Positions 16,901 to 24,940 of a stretch of DNA of 52,449 nt are shown here, piece by piece; the first letter of the stretch is position 1; every line of letters begins with the position of its first letter. The stretch is from contig CAZJRB010000042.1 of assembly GCA_964547995.1 (NCBI GenBank), positions 1 to 52,449 of the forward strand, read 5' to 3'. The DNA comes from CAZJRB01 sp964547995. GTDB taxonomy: Bacteria > Planctomycetota > Planctomycetia > Pirellulales > Thermoguttaceae. The translations under genes and the position numbers were made by a program. The notes below the pieces were generated by a model, which was not told the DNA's origin, did not search any database, and saw nothing but the letters and a program-made list of their open reading frames with translations.

Positions 16901-17495
16901 CGAGCACGGCGATGTCGCGATAGAAGACCGGTCGGGCGGCCCTGTCTTTCTTGACCGCCGAAGCGATCGGCACCTTTGCGGAAAACCTCGACGGCCCCTC
17001 GGCCGCGGTCTCCGACCAGACGATCTTCTGGGCGGCAAAGCGGGGTGTGATCCACGGACCGCCGCAATTCCAGCCGCTGCCCAGGTTCAGGCTCAACTCC
17101 AGTTCCAGGCGATCCGCTTCGGCCACCGCGTGGCGGGACATGGCCCGCCACTGGGGGTCCGGGAACCGCGGTCCCGGCGGCGGGCGCCGCGCCACCTTGG
17201 CGTCCCCCACGCCCGCATCGAAAAGGATCGCGCCGCGGATGCCCTGCCGTTTCATCGCCTCAAGGTCTTGCGTGATGCTTTGGGCGGTCACGTCGCTTTC
17301 GAGCCACCGCCAATAGACCCGCGGATAGGCCGAAGCAGGCGGCGAAACGAATCCCGCTTCCAGATCGGCATCCTGTTGCTCGCGATGCTGGGCAAACGCA
17401 GCCGGGCACAAGAATACGGCTGCCAACAGGCCGACAATCACACAACCAAGTGGAGCATCGTCCCGACGGTGCGGTGGAATGTTGGTGCCTGGCAT
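13911..17495 (-). CDS. Secreted GH106-like glycoside hydrolase (alpha-L-rhamnosidase type)
   Basis: The predicted protein has 1194 residues, with a signal peptide (CVIVGLLAAVFLCPAAFA followed by QHREQQ). The first part has the features of the GH106 catalytic barrel: F-x-x-P-P-x-x-x-x-P-R-x-Y-W-R-W-L near residue 50, then GIRGAILFDAG and LNLGSGWNCGGPWI. A segment with F5/8-type discoidin character lies at about residues 230-340 (IRFEFKKPFSIRSFYI). The C-terminus holds the carbohydrate-binding jelly roll usual for this group (YFSGTATYRKAF, VTLNGNALGTLWKPPFRVDI, NLLEIKVTNLWPNRLIGD). The length fits the family. The expected activity is removal of terminal alpha-L-rhamnose from plant or algal polysaccharide. 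Substrate cannot be fixed from sequence, because many planctomycete members are untested. Confidence 0.85.
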   Translation of the reverse strand: MPGTNIPPHRRDDAPLGCVIVGLLAAVFLCPAAFAQHREQQDADLEAGFVSPPASAYPRVYWRWLESDVTAQSITQDLEAMKRQGIRGAILFDAGVGDAKVARRPPPGPRFPDPQWRAMSRHAVAEADRLELELSLNLGSGWNCGGPWITPRFAAQKIVWSETAAEGPSRFSAKVPIASAVKKDRAARPVFYRDIAVLAVRPPALPKLERRAVLPKITASSSQKKHSVPLAADRYLMTHWTSKGTRPGEGPTAAFPEWIRFEFKKPFSIRSFYIAPEPGHGPEQCRLEWSEDGVNYQTLQKFVMAPDKPVTFTFPSFSSRIYRFVIDTSHDKDSPKKPRNVQIREVAILADGETPNVVPLPEPIKHWELKSVNKLLEADGRLDFKPYFEQAPSVPGEVQVDSRLTVDLTDAIAADGSLTWEVPEGEWTILRFGHTTTGRRVSTCSPGGEGLMLDPLSREALDVHWKAMAEPLIREVEKMGAGSLKYLHTEAWDIGPVNWTADFPAEFKRRRGYDLSRYLPVLAGRIVDGRDLSNRFLSDFRRTIGDCIAENHYGRLRDFAHRHKIGLMAESGGPRPAPIDALECLGKNDIPMGEFRAPSKTDRVEDYRHCYVKGAASAARVYGRKLTAAKGFTSIGPQWERAPGDLKPFADRAFCGGVNRIFFHAFTSSPAGAGEPGNECSAGTHFNPNVTWWEQSRPWNRYLARCQYMLTQGRPVADVCCYYGDGVPNLVTPGLCDPAPGSGYGYDVVDRETVLSRMSVRGGQVVLPDATAYHALVLPDRKAISPEVLRRVAELVREGATVVGPKPSQAPGLGNYPDSDKEVRRLADQLWGPCDGKAITEHGFGLGKIVWGKPLRRVMLARGVPPDFEFRSTRNDAQLEAIHRRIGATDVFFVANRKDRWEETACKFRIVGRTPELWRPDTGEIEPQVVYDYDAISKQTHAPLRLAPHGSVFVVFRREPDRPRLFSVRRNGKAIFPVSPGHAAQLPVIEVLPGKQKPFEVRIWTKGKYQLRKMHGRIGWLDVTVKPVMRKMSGPWEVRFPKGWGAPEAVTFDELISWTGHPDPGVKYFSGTATYRKAFGVPVSLLGEDRYLALDLGDVRNIAEVTLNGNALGTLWKPPFRVDITGLLKEQDNLLEIKVTNLWPNRLIGDRHLPEDKRFTRTNVTKFTKDSPLLPSGLLGPVHVFVAGRAELDF

Positions 17496-17532
17496 TCAGA
17501 ATACCTGCTGTTGCGGGTTGTCGTTAACATAT

Positions 17533-17541
17533 ATTATAGCA
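17533..17541 (-). promoter_or_regulatory. Extended -10 promoter of the GH106-like gene
   Basis: On the minus strand the sequence reads TGCTATAAT, a perfect -10 hexamer with an extended TGn motif. The region 17 bases further upstream is only a weak -35 (ACTTAT). The transcript would start about 30 bases before the ATG at 17495. Confidence 0.45.
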
Positions 17542-17574
17542 TTGCCCGAACCCTAATAAGTACCTGTTGCGGAA

Positions 17575-17639
17575 AACCGCGACCGTTGGTCGCGCCGAAC
17601 ACGACGGTGGTTTTGGGCGCGACCAGCGGTTGCGGCTTG
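17575..17639. repeat. Palindromic repeat pair of the GCGACC family
   Basis: ACCGCGACCGTTGGTCGCGC at the left faces GCGCGACCAGCGGTTGCGGC at the right. The pair lies in the 324-base gap between the divergent GH106-like and RNase HII-like genes. The rest of this gap holds the minus-strand promoter and no gene I can support. Confidence 0.75.
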
Positions 17640-17819
17640 ATGATGGTGAAACGGAACTTCTGCCATCGGGCACCGGGAGAGAAACGGGGTAATCCGCGAT
17701 GTTTGCGATATTTGGAATCTGCGGAGATTTTGCAGGAAAAAGTCGGCCAATCGCTGGCAAATTCTTCGCTTTGCCGCTACCTTATCCGTGGAACCTTTAC
17801 CCTTGTTGTCCTTGTTTCC

Positions 17820-18791
17820 ATGCAGCATCTCATCGGGATTGATGAAGCCGGTTACGGGCCCAATCTCGGGCCTCTGACGATCTCTGCCACCGTTTGGCAG
17901 GCGCCCGACGGGATTGAGAGTGGGGATTTCTACGAGCGGCTGGGAGATGTTGTCGTCTCGTCGCGCCACAAGTCGAGCGGGCAATCGGCCGGCTGCGTCG
18001 CGATAGCCGATTCGAAAGCCCTCTACCAACGGGGGACCGGCTTGCGGCACCTGGAGCGAGGGCTTTGGGCGGCCTGGGCGCTGTTGGACCGGCGGCCTGC
18101 GTCCTGGTCGGAACTCCGTCGCCTGCTGGCCCCCGGGTCAATTGACGAGATGGCATCGATCCCGTGGTACGACGGCTACGAGGCGACGGTGCCGGTCGAC
18201 GCCGAACCGGCCGAGTTGGAACGGCTGGCCGCCGCCGTCCGCAAGGCGTTCGCCGCCGCCGAGGTACGCCTCTTGACGATGCGGACTCGGGCAGTGTTTC
18301 CCAGGCGATTCAACGAGTTGCTCGAAGAGCACCGTTCGAAGGGCATCGCCCTGTCGCACCTGACACTTGATTTGGCCGCCGAAGTGGTGCAACCGATCGG
18401 CGACGATCCGATCACGATTGTTTGCGACAAGCACGGCGGCCGGAACCGCTACGCGAGGCTTCTGTCGGAACACTTCCCCGGCGCGGTGATGGAAATCTAC
18501 GGCGAGAGCGCCCGGCAGAGCGTTTACCGGTTCGGCCCGGCGGAGCGTCGGGTCGAGGTACGCTTCGAGAGAATGGCCGAATCGCATCTGCCGGTGGCGC
18601 TGGCCTCGATGGCGTCGAAATACTTTCGCGAGTTGGCCATGGAGTCGTTCAACCGCTTCTGGTGCGACAGGATCCCCGGCCTCAAACCGACTGCCGGTTA
18701 CCCGCAGGACGCAAAACGCTTCAAAGATGATATCGCGGCAAAGCAAAAGGAGCTGGAGATCGAAGACCGGATTCTCTGGCGCAATAAGTAG
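17820..18791 (+). CDS. RNase HII-like protein with altered substrate motif
   Basis: 323 residues are predicted from the ATG at 17820. The N-terminus (HLIGIDEAGYGPNLGPL) closely resembles the active-site strand of RNase HII, with the catalytic Asp8-Glu9, and a D-S-K motif follows at residues 64-66. A region near residue 270 (ASMASKYFRELAM) resembles the SIxAKxxRD helix. RNase HII removes ribonucleotides from DNA. This protein is about 100 residues longer than typical RNase HII, and the Gly-Arg-Gly motif that reads the RNA-DNA junction is Gly-Tyr-Gly here (Y12). It is probably a divergent planctomycete paralogue rather than the housekeeping enzyme. Several earlier in-frame codons exist, but they run through repeats and non-coding sequence. 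Confidence 0.65.
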   Translation: MQHLIGIDEAGYGPNLGPLTISATVWQAPDGIESGDFYERLGDVVVSSRHKSSGQSAGCVAIADSKALYQRGTGLRHLERGLWAAWALLDRRPASWSELRRLLAPGSIDEMASIPWYDGYEATVPVDAEPAELERLAAAVRKAFAAAEVRLLTMRTRAVFPRRFNELLEEHRSKGIALSHLTLDLAAEVVQPIGDDPITIVCDKHGGRNRYARLLSEHFPGAVMEIYGESARQSVYRFGPAERRVEVRFERMAESHLPVALASMASKYFRELAMESFNRFWCDRIPGLKPTAGYPQDAKRFKDDIAAKQKELEIEDRILWRNK

Positions 18792-18808
18792 TGTCAGGAT
18801 CAAGAAAA

Positions 18809-18837
18809 GTAGCAGGCACACTCCGTGTGCCGTTCGC
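18809..18837. repeat. Single unit of the GTAGCAGGCACAC repeat family
   Basis: This unit nearly matches 7135-7163, with one changed base near its end (GTTCGC for GTCCGC). It is intergenic, between the RNase HII-like gene and sixA. Confidence 0.75.
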
Positions 18838-18914
18838 TGCGGAGCAGGGAGCGGACGAAACAGAGGAAACGAAAACGCTTCGCTGCGAGCAGACCCGGCG
18901 TTCAGGAGATACTC

Positions 18915-19409
18915 ATGGAACTTTACATCATACGCCACGCCTGGGCCGGTCACTACGGGGACCCCGAGTGGCCCGATGATTTCGATCGCCCGTTGACCGA
19001 GGAGGGCAAAGAACGTTTTGCCGAGGTGGTCGCGCGGCTCGTTGAGCGGGGGTTCGCGCCGGAGATCATCGCCACCAGCCCCCTGGTCCGCTGTCGCCAG
19101 ACGGCCGAGTTGGTTGCCGCCGGAGTGCCGGGCGATCCGCCGGTTGTCGAGCGGGGTGAGCTGGAGCCCGGCAGCGATTTCGACGCCATGCTTGCGTGGA
19201 CGGCCGAGCAGGCCGAGACGTACGACCGGATCGCCTGGGTCGGCCACGCACCGGACGTCAGCCACCTGGCATGCGGTCTGATCGCCGAGGCAAGGGCCTG
19301 GATCCGCTTTGCGAAGGGGGCTACCGCCGCCATCCGGTTCGACGACACACCCCGGCCGGGCGAAGGCAAACTATGCTGGCTGGCAACCGCGAAGCTGCTG
19401 GGGTGCTGA
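18915..19409 (+). CDS. sixA: SixA-type phosphohistidine phosphatase
   Basis: 164 residues are predicted from the ATG at 18915, behind an AGGAG ribosome binding site. The histidine phosphatase signature is intact (LYIIRHAWAG, with R7-H8), the second arginine lies in ATSPLVRCRQTAE, and the second histidine lies in AWVGHAPDVS. The length and the very short insertions fit SixA, which removes phosphate from histidine in HPt domains of phosphorelay or from the nitrogen PTS protein. An upstream start would run into the GTAGCAGGCACAC repeat. The real partner in this organism is unknown. Confidence 0.85.
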   Translation: MELYIIRHAWAGHYGDPEWPDDFDRPLTEEGKERFAEVVARLVERGFAPEIIATSPLVRCRQTAELVAAGVPGDPPVVERGELEPGSDFDAMLAWTAEQAETYDRIAWVGHAPDVSHLACGLIAEARAWIRFAKGATAAIRFDDTPRPGEGKLCWLATAKLLGC

Positions 19410-19504
19410 AGAAGAAAGAGGGAAGAAGGAAGAGGGAAGAGGGCGTTGCGTTCCGGTCATGGCCCGGTTCTTGATTCAAACACTGCCTACTCTCCACTCC
19501 ACCC

Positions 19505-20845
19505 ATGCCAACGCTGAAGACCCTCACCCTCGGTTGTAAGGTCAACCAGTACGAGACGGAATTCGTCCGCCAGGGGCTCGCCCGGCTGGGATACCGCGAA
19601 GCAACCGACGGCGAAACGGTCGATCTGTGCATGGTGAACTCCTGCACCGTGACCGGCATCGCGGCGTCGAAGAGCCGCAAGGCCATCCGCCACTTCGCCC
19701 GCGAGCATCCCGAGGCGGAGATCGTCGTAATGGGCTGCTACGCGACCGAGGCGGCCGACGAGGTGGCCGCCTTGCCCGGCGTCGTCGAAGTCCTCACCGA
19801 TAAGCGGCAGCTTCCCGAGTTTCTCGCACGCCGTGGGCTGGTCGACGTGCCGACCGGGATCGACTCATTCGGCACGCGGCACCGGGCGTATGTCAAGGTC
19901 CAGGACGGCTGCCGCATGGAGTGCGCCTATTGCATCATCCCCAAGGTGCGGCCGGAGCTGATCAGCCGGCCGATCGATCAGGTGCTCGACGAAATCCGCC
20001 GGCTCGTCGAAAACGGCTATCGCGAAATCGTGTTGACCGGGATCCATCTTGGACATTACGGCGTCGATCTGGCGAGGCAAGACTCGGGTGGGTGCCACTG
20101 GCGTCTCGCCAGTGCTTCCGGCGAACACGGGCAAGATGCCCGTGCCACCCAAACGGATCGTGCCACCCAAACGGACCTCGCAACGCTGGTTCACCAAATC
20201 GCCCAATTACCGGGTGAGTTTCGCGTGCGGATTTCGAGCATCGAGGCGGCCGAAGCGACGCCGGAATTGCTTGCGGTGATGGCCGAGTGCGGCGATCGCG
20301 TCTGCCCGCACCTGCACCTCTCGATGCAGAGTGGGTCCGACGCGGTGTTGGCGCGAATGCAGCGCCGCCAGACGGTTCGGCAGTTTATCGAGCGATGCGA
20401 AGCAGCACGCCGGGCGTTCGACTCCCCGGCGCTGACGACCGACGTAATCGTCGGCTTCCCCGGCGAGACGGACGAGGAGTTTGCCGGGACGTGCCGCGTG
20501 GTCGAGCAGATCGGCTTCTCAAAGATCCACATCTTCTGCTTCAGCCCACGGCACGGAACTCCCGCGGCCACAATGGCAGATCAAGTCCCCGGCAAAATCA
20601 AGCAGCAACGGGCAGAAGAGTTGGCAAATATCGGCCAGCGGCTGCGCCAACAATACTTCAAGAGTCTCACAGGTCGCAAGCTACAAGTGTTGGCCGAAAC
20701 GCCGCACGAGAGCCATCCCGGGTTGCTGCTAGGCACTTCCGCCCGCTACGCCCCGGTCGAACTCCCCGGCGACAACGACTTGCTTGGCCAAATCGTTTCA
20801 GTAACCGCCGGCGAAGTCGTAGCAGGGCGGATTCGAGCGACGTGA
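19505..20845 (+). CDS. mtaB: tRNA threonylcarbamoyladenosine methylthiotransferase MtaB
   Basis: The predicted protein has 446 residues. The N-terminal methylthiotransferase domain has its three cysteines (LGCKVNQYE, NSCTVT, MGCYATEA). The radical SAM motif C136-x3-C140-x2-C143 (CRMECAYC) is intact. MtaB converts t6A37 in tRNA to ms2t6A. Later conserved blocks (GIHLGHYGVDL, RISSIEAAEATPELL, HLHLSMQSGSDAVLARM, DVIVGFPGETDEEF) are in place. Between the strand ending GVDLAR and the helix starting LATLVHQIAQL there is an extra stretch of about 30 residues (GGCHWRLASASGEHGQDAR and more) that is the translation of a palindromic repeat at 20086-20174. The frame is kept, so the enzyme is probably made with an extra surface loop. 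Confidence 0.92.
   Translation: MPTLKTLTLGCKVNQYETEFVRQGLARLGYREATDGETVDLCMVNSCTVTGIAASKSRKAIRHFAREHPEAEIVVMGCYATEAADEVAALPGVVEVLTDKRQLPEFLARRGLVDVPTGIDSFGTRHRAYVKVQDGCRMECAYCIIPKVRPELISRPIDQVLDEIRRLVENGYREIVLTGIHLGHYGVDLARQDSGGCHWRLASASGEHGQDARATQTDRATQTDLATLVHQIAQLPGEFRVRISSIEAAEATPELLAVMAECGDRVCPHLHLSMQSGSDAVLARMQRRQTVRQFIERCEAARRAFDSPALTTDVIVGFPGETDEEFAGTCRVVEQIGFSKIHIFCFSPRHGTPAATMADQVPGKIKQQRAEELANIGQRLRQQYFKSLTGRKLQVLAETPHESHPGLLLGTSARYAPVELPGDNDLLGQIVSVTAGEVVAGRIRAT
20086..20174. repeat. Palindromic repeat inserted in frame inside mtaB
   Basis: The element holds two hairpins (ACTGGC-gtct-CGCCAGT near 20096-20113 and CGGGCA-AGA-TGCCCG near 20128-20142), begins with GGGTGGGTGCCAC, and ends with a doubled GTGCCACCCAAACGG. 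The same style of sequence (GTGGC-ACTGGC-GCCAGT) is known as an intergenic repeat in related genomes. The insertion adds a multiple of three bases. Confidence 0.8.
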
Positions 20846-21030
20846 AAGTAGCGGGCTTTCCGTCTGATACCACCTGACAGAAAATACCCATTTACGCAAC
20901 CCTTGACATGCAACGACTCAATCGGAGAAAATCAAGAAACTCGATCTTCTTGGGCAGACGAATTGTTGGCGTTAGCGCCAACCACGCGGAAAACCGTCTG
21001 TCTGAGGAGTTACCATGGGAGACGCACTGA

Positions 21031-21381
21031 ATGGCGATCACGTACGAAGAAAACTTGGCGAGTCAGCTACAAATGCTCGAAAGCACATGGAAACTCTTCC
21101 AGACGCATGGCGTGACGGACGACACGGAATTAGCTCTTGATTTCTGCTTCGTTACTTCCAATGAGGAGCAAGCTGTTGCCCTGTCGAGATGTCTCGACGA
21201 ATGCACTGTTCAGGTACGGAAAGGCGGATTCCTGTTCTGGAAGAAATGGTATGTGGAGGGCCAGACGGAGCCCATGCGCACCACCTATGACGGGCTGAAG
21301 GAATGGCTACAGAACATGGTGGCGACGGGCTGGAAGTATGACTGCGAATTCGACGGCTTCGGAGCCCGGATGCCGTGCTGA
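21031..21381 (+). CDS. RraB-like small protein
   Basis: 116 residues are predicted from the ATG at 21031, behind GGGAG. The pattern of a small alpha/beta domain with LDFCFVTSNEEQAVALSRCL, then a Trp/Val strand, and an ending of W-K-Y-D-C-E-F-D-G-F-G-A resembles the RraB family (regulator of ribonuclease activity B), which binds RNase E in E. coli. The similarity is a short-motif match and could also be another small ferredoxin-fold family. A possible -35 (TTGACA at 20903) and a palindrome (TTGGCGTTAGCGCCAA at about 20966) lie upstream, with no good -10. Confidence 0.5.
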   Translation: MAITYEENLASQLQMLESTWKLFQTHGVTDDTELALDFCFVTSNEEQAVALSRCLDECTVQVRKGGFLFWKKWYVEGQTEPMRTTYDGLKEWLQNMVATGWKYDCEFDGFGARMPC

Positions 21382-21482
21382 AACGGAAATGGTAACGAAC
21401 TCGTACCTCGCGCCACTGATGGCTGTTGCTACACAAAGGATGTGCGATGGAAGCGCAGCGGATCTCGGTTGCGCTGGTTGTC

Positions 21483-22646
21483 CTATTTGCAGATTCCGTA
21501 GATCTCGACGATCGTCTCCTGCGTATACCGCGTGATCCCCCACACTTTGGCCAGCGCCAGTGTGCGATCGGTGATTTTTGCGATGTCATCGGCGGGGATA
21601 TTCACGGCCGAAAGCGAGGTGGGGGTACCGATCTTGTCGAACCATGATTTCAGGGCGGCGATGCCCTTTTCGGCCGCAGCCGTGTCGTCCTTTTCGGCCA
21701 CGTCGAAGACGTTTCTGGCGAACTGGGCGATCTTGGCCGGGTCTCTTCTCGACTGGAACGTCATCCACGCGGGCATGACGATCGCAAGCCCGGCACCGTG
21801 GGCGATATCGTAGATCGCACTTAAGGGGTGCTCGAGCATGTGGCAGGGGAATTCCGTCTTACCCACGCCCGCCACGGCAAGGCGGTTCCATGCCAACGTT
21901 GCCGCCCACATCATCGTCGCGCGGCCCTGCGCGTCGGACGGGTCCTTGAGAATCATCTCCGTACACTCCATGATCGTCTTGACGAGGCCTTCCACGTAGC
22001 GGTCCTGGATGGGGGTCCACGGATCGCTGTTGTTGAAGTACCCCTCCAAAAGATGCGACATGGCGTCGGCGGCGGAATAGGCCGTGTAGTCGGCCGGAAT
22101 CGTGTAGGTGACCGTGGGGTCGAGGATCGACGCCTTCGGGTGCAGCGGCTGGTAGGTAACGCCGATCTTTTCGTTGGTGTTCTCGTTCGTAATGACCGTG
22201 CCGCCGTTCATTTCGGTGCCGGTGGCGGGAATGGTCAACACGGTTACGATGGGAAGCGCCTTTTCGACGGCGGCCTTCTTGGTGTAGAAATCCCAGACAT
22301 CGCCGTCGTTCGCCGCCCCGGCCGCGATCGCCTTCGATTCGTCGATGACACTGCCGCCGCCGACGGCGGCGATCACCTCGATCTTCTCCTGCTTTGCCAG
22401 CACGATGCCTTCCCGAGCATGGGAGAGGACCGGATTCGGCTTCACGCCGGGAAACTCGACAATGTCCAGCCCGGCCGCCCGCAACGATTCGGCGGCCTGA
22501 TCGTAAACGCCGTTTCGCTTGATGCTGCCCTTGCCGTAGACCAGCAAGACCTTGTTGCCAAAACGGCTTGCCTCGTTGCCGAGTTGAGGAATCGTCCCGC
22601 TGCCGAAGATGATCTTGGTGGGATTGTGGAAAGTAAATGGCCGCAT
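21483..22646 (-). CDS. Iron-containing alcohol dehydrogenase (butanol dehydrogenase type)
   Basis: 387 residues are predicted from the ATG at 22646, chosen because AAAGGAG lies 8 bases ahead and the family's usual N-terminus (MRPFTFHNPTKIIFGSGT) starts there; an upstream ATG at 22718 would add 24 odd residues. It has the NAD(P) glycine motif (AAVGGGSVIDESKA), PATGTEMNGG, and the metal-binding histidines in AADAMSHLLEGYF and EHPLSAIYDIAHGAGLA. This places it with the YqhD/BdhA group, which reduces aldehydes to alcohols, usually with NADPH. It stands alone on its strand. Detoxification of aldehydes or fermentation are both possible. Confidence 0.9.
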   Translation of the reverse strand: MRPFTFHNPTKIIFGSGTIPQLGNEASRFGNKVLLVYGKGSIKRNGVYDQAAESLRAAGLDIVEFPGVKPNPVLSHAREGIVLAKQEKIEVIAAVGGGSVIDESKAIAAGAANDGDVWDFYTKKAAVEKALPIVTVLTIPATGTEMNGGTVITNENTNEKIGVTYQPLHPKASILDPTVTYTIPADYTAYSAADAMSHLLEGYFNNSDPWTPIQDRYVEGLVKTIMECTEMILKDPSDAQGRATMMWAATLAWNRLAVAGVGKTEFPCHMLEHPLSAIYDIAHGAGLAIVMPAWMTFQSRRDPAKIAQFARNVFDVAEKDDTAAAEKGIAALKSWFDKIGTPTSLSAVNIPADDIAKITDRTLALAKVWGITRYTQETIVEIYGICK

Positions 22647-22885
22647 ACGGAAACTCCTTTCGTCCAGCGTAATGGCGCCCGGCGGCGGCGTCAATCTTCT
22701 GTCCGTCCTGGGGTGCATCAGTCCCTTTAACCTGTGCGGGCTGGTGGCCCATAGCTCATTAGTGCTATGATTCGGCCTAGCACCGCTTGGCCCGATCTGC
22801 TAGACTCCCGCCGCTTTTTTCTGGGGCACACCATGCGCGGAATAGGAACCTCGGGTAAACGGAATTGCCTCTTATGGAGTTAGTG

Positions 22886-24010
22886 ATGAACGGGAAACGG
22901 ATTTGCTGCCTTGTGGCGTTGGGTACGGCCTGGGCACTGGGGGGATCGGCGGACGCCGCGGGGCCTTTTGACCAACTGCTGAGTCTTCGGCGGGTCGAGG
23001 CCGATCCCGACAAATCGTACCGGGTCACCGAAGACAACGGGCCCTGGATGATCATGGCCTGCAGTTTCTCCGGCGACGGGGCGGAACAACAGGCCCGCGA
23101 GCTGGTGCTCGAGCTTCGCAAGCGATACAAGCTCCCCGCGTACGTTTACAAGATGCACTTCGCCTTTGGTGAGGAGACGGGCCGGGGATTCGACCGGAGG
23201 GGAAGGGCCTGGAGAATGGGTTTCGGGGCTGAAAGGGGAGGAGGGGGGACTTCGGAAATCCAAGAGGTGGCCGTACTGGTCGGCGACTACCAGGCGGTCG
23301 ACGATCCCGACGCCCAACGTACGCTCCGCAAGCTGAAATATACCCGCCCGCAGTCCCTTGAAGTCAATGAAAGGAAAAAAACCAGCCAATCGCTGGCCGG
23401 ATGGCGCATGATCCAGAAAGACGCACAGGCGTGGCTCGGCAGCAACAAGAAAGATAAGGGACCGATGGGCCACGCCTTCGTGACGACCAATCCCCTCTTG
23501 CCCAAGGACGTCTTCGCGCCCAAGGGCATCGATCCGCTGGTAGTGGAAATGAACAAGGGAGCGAAGCACAGCCTGTTGAATTGCCCGGGCAAGTACACCG
23601 TCCAGGTGGCCACCTTCAGGGGAAATGTCATTATCGAACAGAGCGAGATCCAGGCAATCGAAAACGGCGACAAGAAAATGAAAAGCCAACTTGACAAGGC
23701 GGCGATGAAGGCGCACAAACTCACCGAGGCGCTGCGGATCAAGGGCTGGGAAGCCTACGAGTTCCACGACCGCAATGCCAGCATCGTGACCGTCGGCAGC
23801 TTCCATTCGGTCGGCACGCCGCGACCCGACGGCAAAACCGAAATCAATCCGGGTATCTACGAGATCATGCAAATCTTCGGTGCCGGCAAGAAAGCTCTCG
23901 CCGAGAGGAAGGTCAACTCGCTGGTCGGCATCCCCTTCGACATCCAGGCTGTACCCGTCGAGGTCCCCAAACGGTCGATCAGCCGCGAATTGGCGAGTGA
24001 TCCGCTATAA
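22886..24010 (+). CDS. Exported planctomycete-type hypothetical protein
   Basis: 374 residues are predicted from the ATG at 22886, behind GGAG. It has a signal peptide (ICCLVALGTAWALGGSADA). The mature part contains YRVTEDNGPWMIMACSFSG and a later VQVATFRGN and ASIVTVGSF. These look like two SPOR-like beta-alpha-beta units, with the alpha-helices rich in Ala and Lys, but the match to SPOR (peptidoglycan-binding) is only structural guesswork. I recall very similar proteins in many planctomycetes, always of unknown role. Residues 101-120 contain a Gly-rich insertion (GRGFDRRGRAWRMGFGAERG). Confidence 0.7.
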   Translation: MNGKRICCLVALGTAWALGGSADAAGPFDQLLSLRRVEADPDKSYRVTEDNGPWMIMACSFSGDGAEQQARELVLELRKRYKLPAYVYKMHFAFGEETGRGFDRRGRAWRMGFGAERGGGGTSEIQEVAVLVGDYQAVDDPDAQRTLRKLKYTRPQSLEVNERKKTSQSLAGWRMIQKDAQAWLGSNKKDKGPMGHAFVTTNPLLPKDVFAPKGIDPLVVEMNKGAKHSLLNCPGKYTVQVATFRGNVIIEQSEIQAIENGDKKMKSQLDKAAMKAHKLTEALRIKGWEAYEFHDRNASIVTVGSFHSVGTPRPDGKTEINPGIYEIMQIFGAGKKALAERKVNSLVGIPFDIQAVPVEVPKRSISRELASDPL

Positions 24011-24031
24011 AAAAGGGGAAGCGGGGAGAGT

Positions 24032-24172
24032 TGTAGGGTGGGACCAGCGGCCGTTAGGCCGCGCCGGCCCACCAAATTTACTCACAACCACTCCGTGTGC
24101 CGTCCGCTGCCCCGCCATGGCGGCCACTGCACATTCCCATCAACCCGCGACCGTTGGCCGCGACCGTTTCTG
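24032..24172. repeat. Mixed palindromic repeats in the 300-base gap before rdgB
   Basis: Three repeat pieces follow each other: a hairpin starting GTAGGGTGGGACCAGCGGCC and ending GGCCCACC (about 24032-24073), a piece of the GTAGCAGGCACAC family (CACTCCGTGTGCCGTCCGC, about 24088-24108), and a GCGACC-type piece (CCGCGACCGTTGGCCGCGAC, about 24148-24168). The rest of 24011-24311 shows no gene that I can support. Confidence 0.6.
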
Positions 24173-24311
24173 TGAAAACGTCGCGCTCCCGTGACTCGAC
24201 CAACGCCGCGCGCCCGACATTGAACCGACCATGCGAGGGCTTCCGCGCGCGGCTGCGATCGTGTATCTTGCACGGCGGACGAATCACCACCTTGAAACGG
24301 CGACGCCCTCC

Positions 24312-24932
24312 ATGCCGACGAAACCGCGGATCGTGCTCGGAACGAAAAACCGCAAGAAGGGCCTCGAATTGGCCCGGCTGCTCGAACCGGCGGGAATCGA
24401 GCTGTCTACCCTGGCCGATTTTCCCGAGGCAATCGACGTGGTCGAGGACGGTGATACGTTTGCCGCCAACGCCGCGCTGAAAGCCACCGGGCAGGCGCGG
24501 CACTTGGGCCGCTGGGTGCTGGGTGAAGACAGCGGGCTTGAGGTCGATGTCCTCGGCGGGGAGCCGGGGGTGTTCTCCGCGAGATACTCGGGGCCGGACG
24601 CCACCGACGAGTCGAACAACCGGCTGCTGCTCGAAAGACTCGGCGAAACGCCCCTTGCGGAGCGGACCGCCCGGTTCGTCTGCCACATGGCGTTGTCCGA
24701 CCCGTCAGGCACGATCCGGATCGAAAGCGAGGGCTCGTGCCGCGGCCGGATCCTCTTCGAGCCGCAAGGCAACGGCGGATTCGGCTACGATCCCCTGTTC
24801 GAGATCGTCGAGTATCACCGCCCCTTCGCCGCGATGGGCCCGGCCGTCAAGGCCCATCTGAGCCATCGCAGCCGGGCGGCAGGCCGGATGGCCTCGAAGC
24901 TGCTCGCACTTAACGTCGATAGTCTTGGATGA
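24312..24932 (+). CDS. rdgB: XTP/dITP diphosphatase (RdgB/HAM1 family)
   Basis: 206 residues are predicted from the ATG at 24312. It carries the family's N-terminal nucleotide motif (IVLGTKNRKKGLELARLL), the catalytic EDSGLEVDVLGGEPGVFSAR block, and GNGGFGYDPLF near residue 155. Its length is normal for the family. It hydrolyses non-canonical purine triphosphates (XTP, dITP) to monophosphates so that they are not built into DNA or RNA. Upstream lies a repeat-rich gap, so it is probably transcribed alone. Confidence 0.93.
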   Translation: MPTKPRIVLGTKNRKKGLELARLLEPAGIELSTLADFPEAIDVVEDGDTFAANAALKATGQARHLGRWVLGEDSGLEVDVLGGEPGVFSARYSGPDATDESNNRLLLERLGETPLAERTARFVCHMALSDPSGTIRIESEGSCRGRILFEPQGNGGFGYDPLFEIVEYHRPFAAMGPAVKAHLSHRSRAAGRMASKLLALNVDSLG

Positions 24933-24940
24933 CGGTTACT

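Noticed and set aside
20903..20931. TTGACA upstream of the RraB-like gene
   Set aside because: A perfect -35 hexamer is present, but no -10-like sequence lies at the correct distance.
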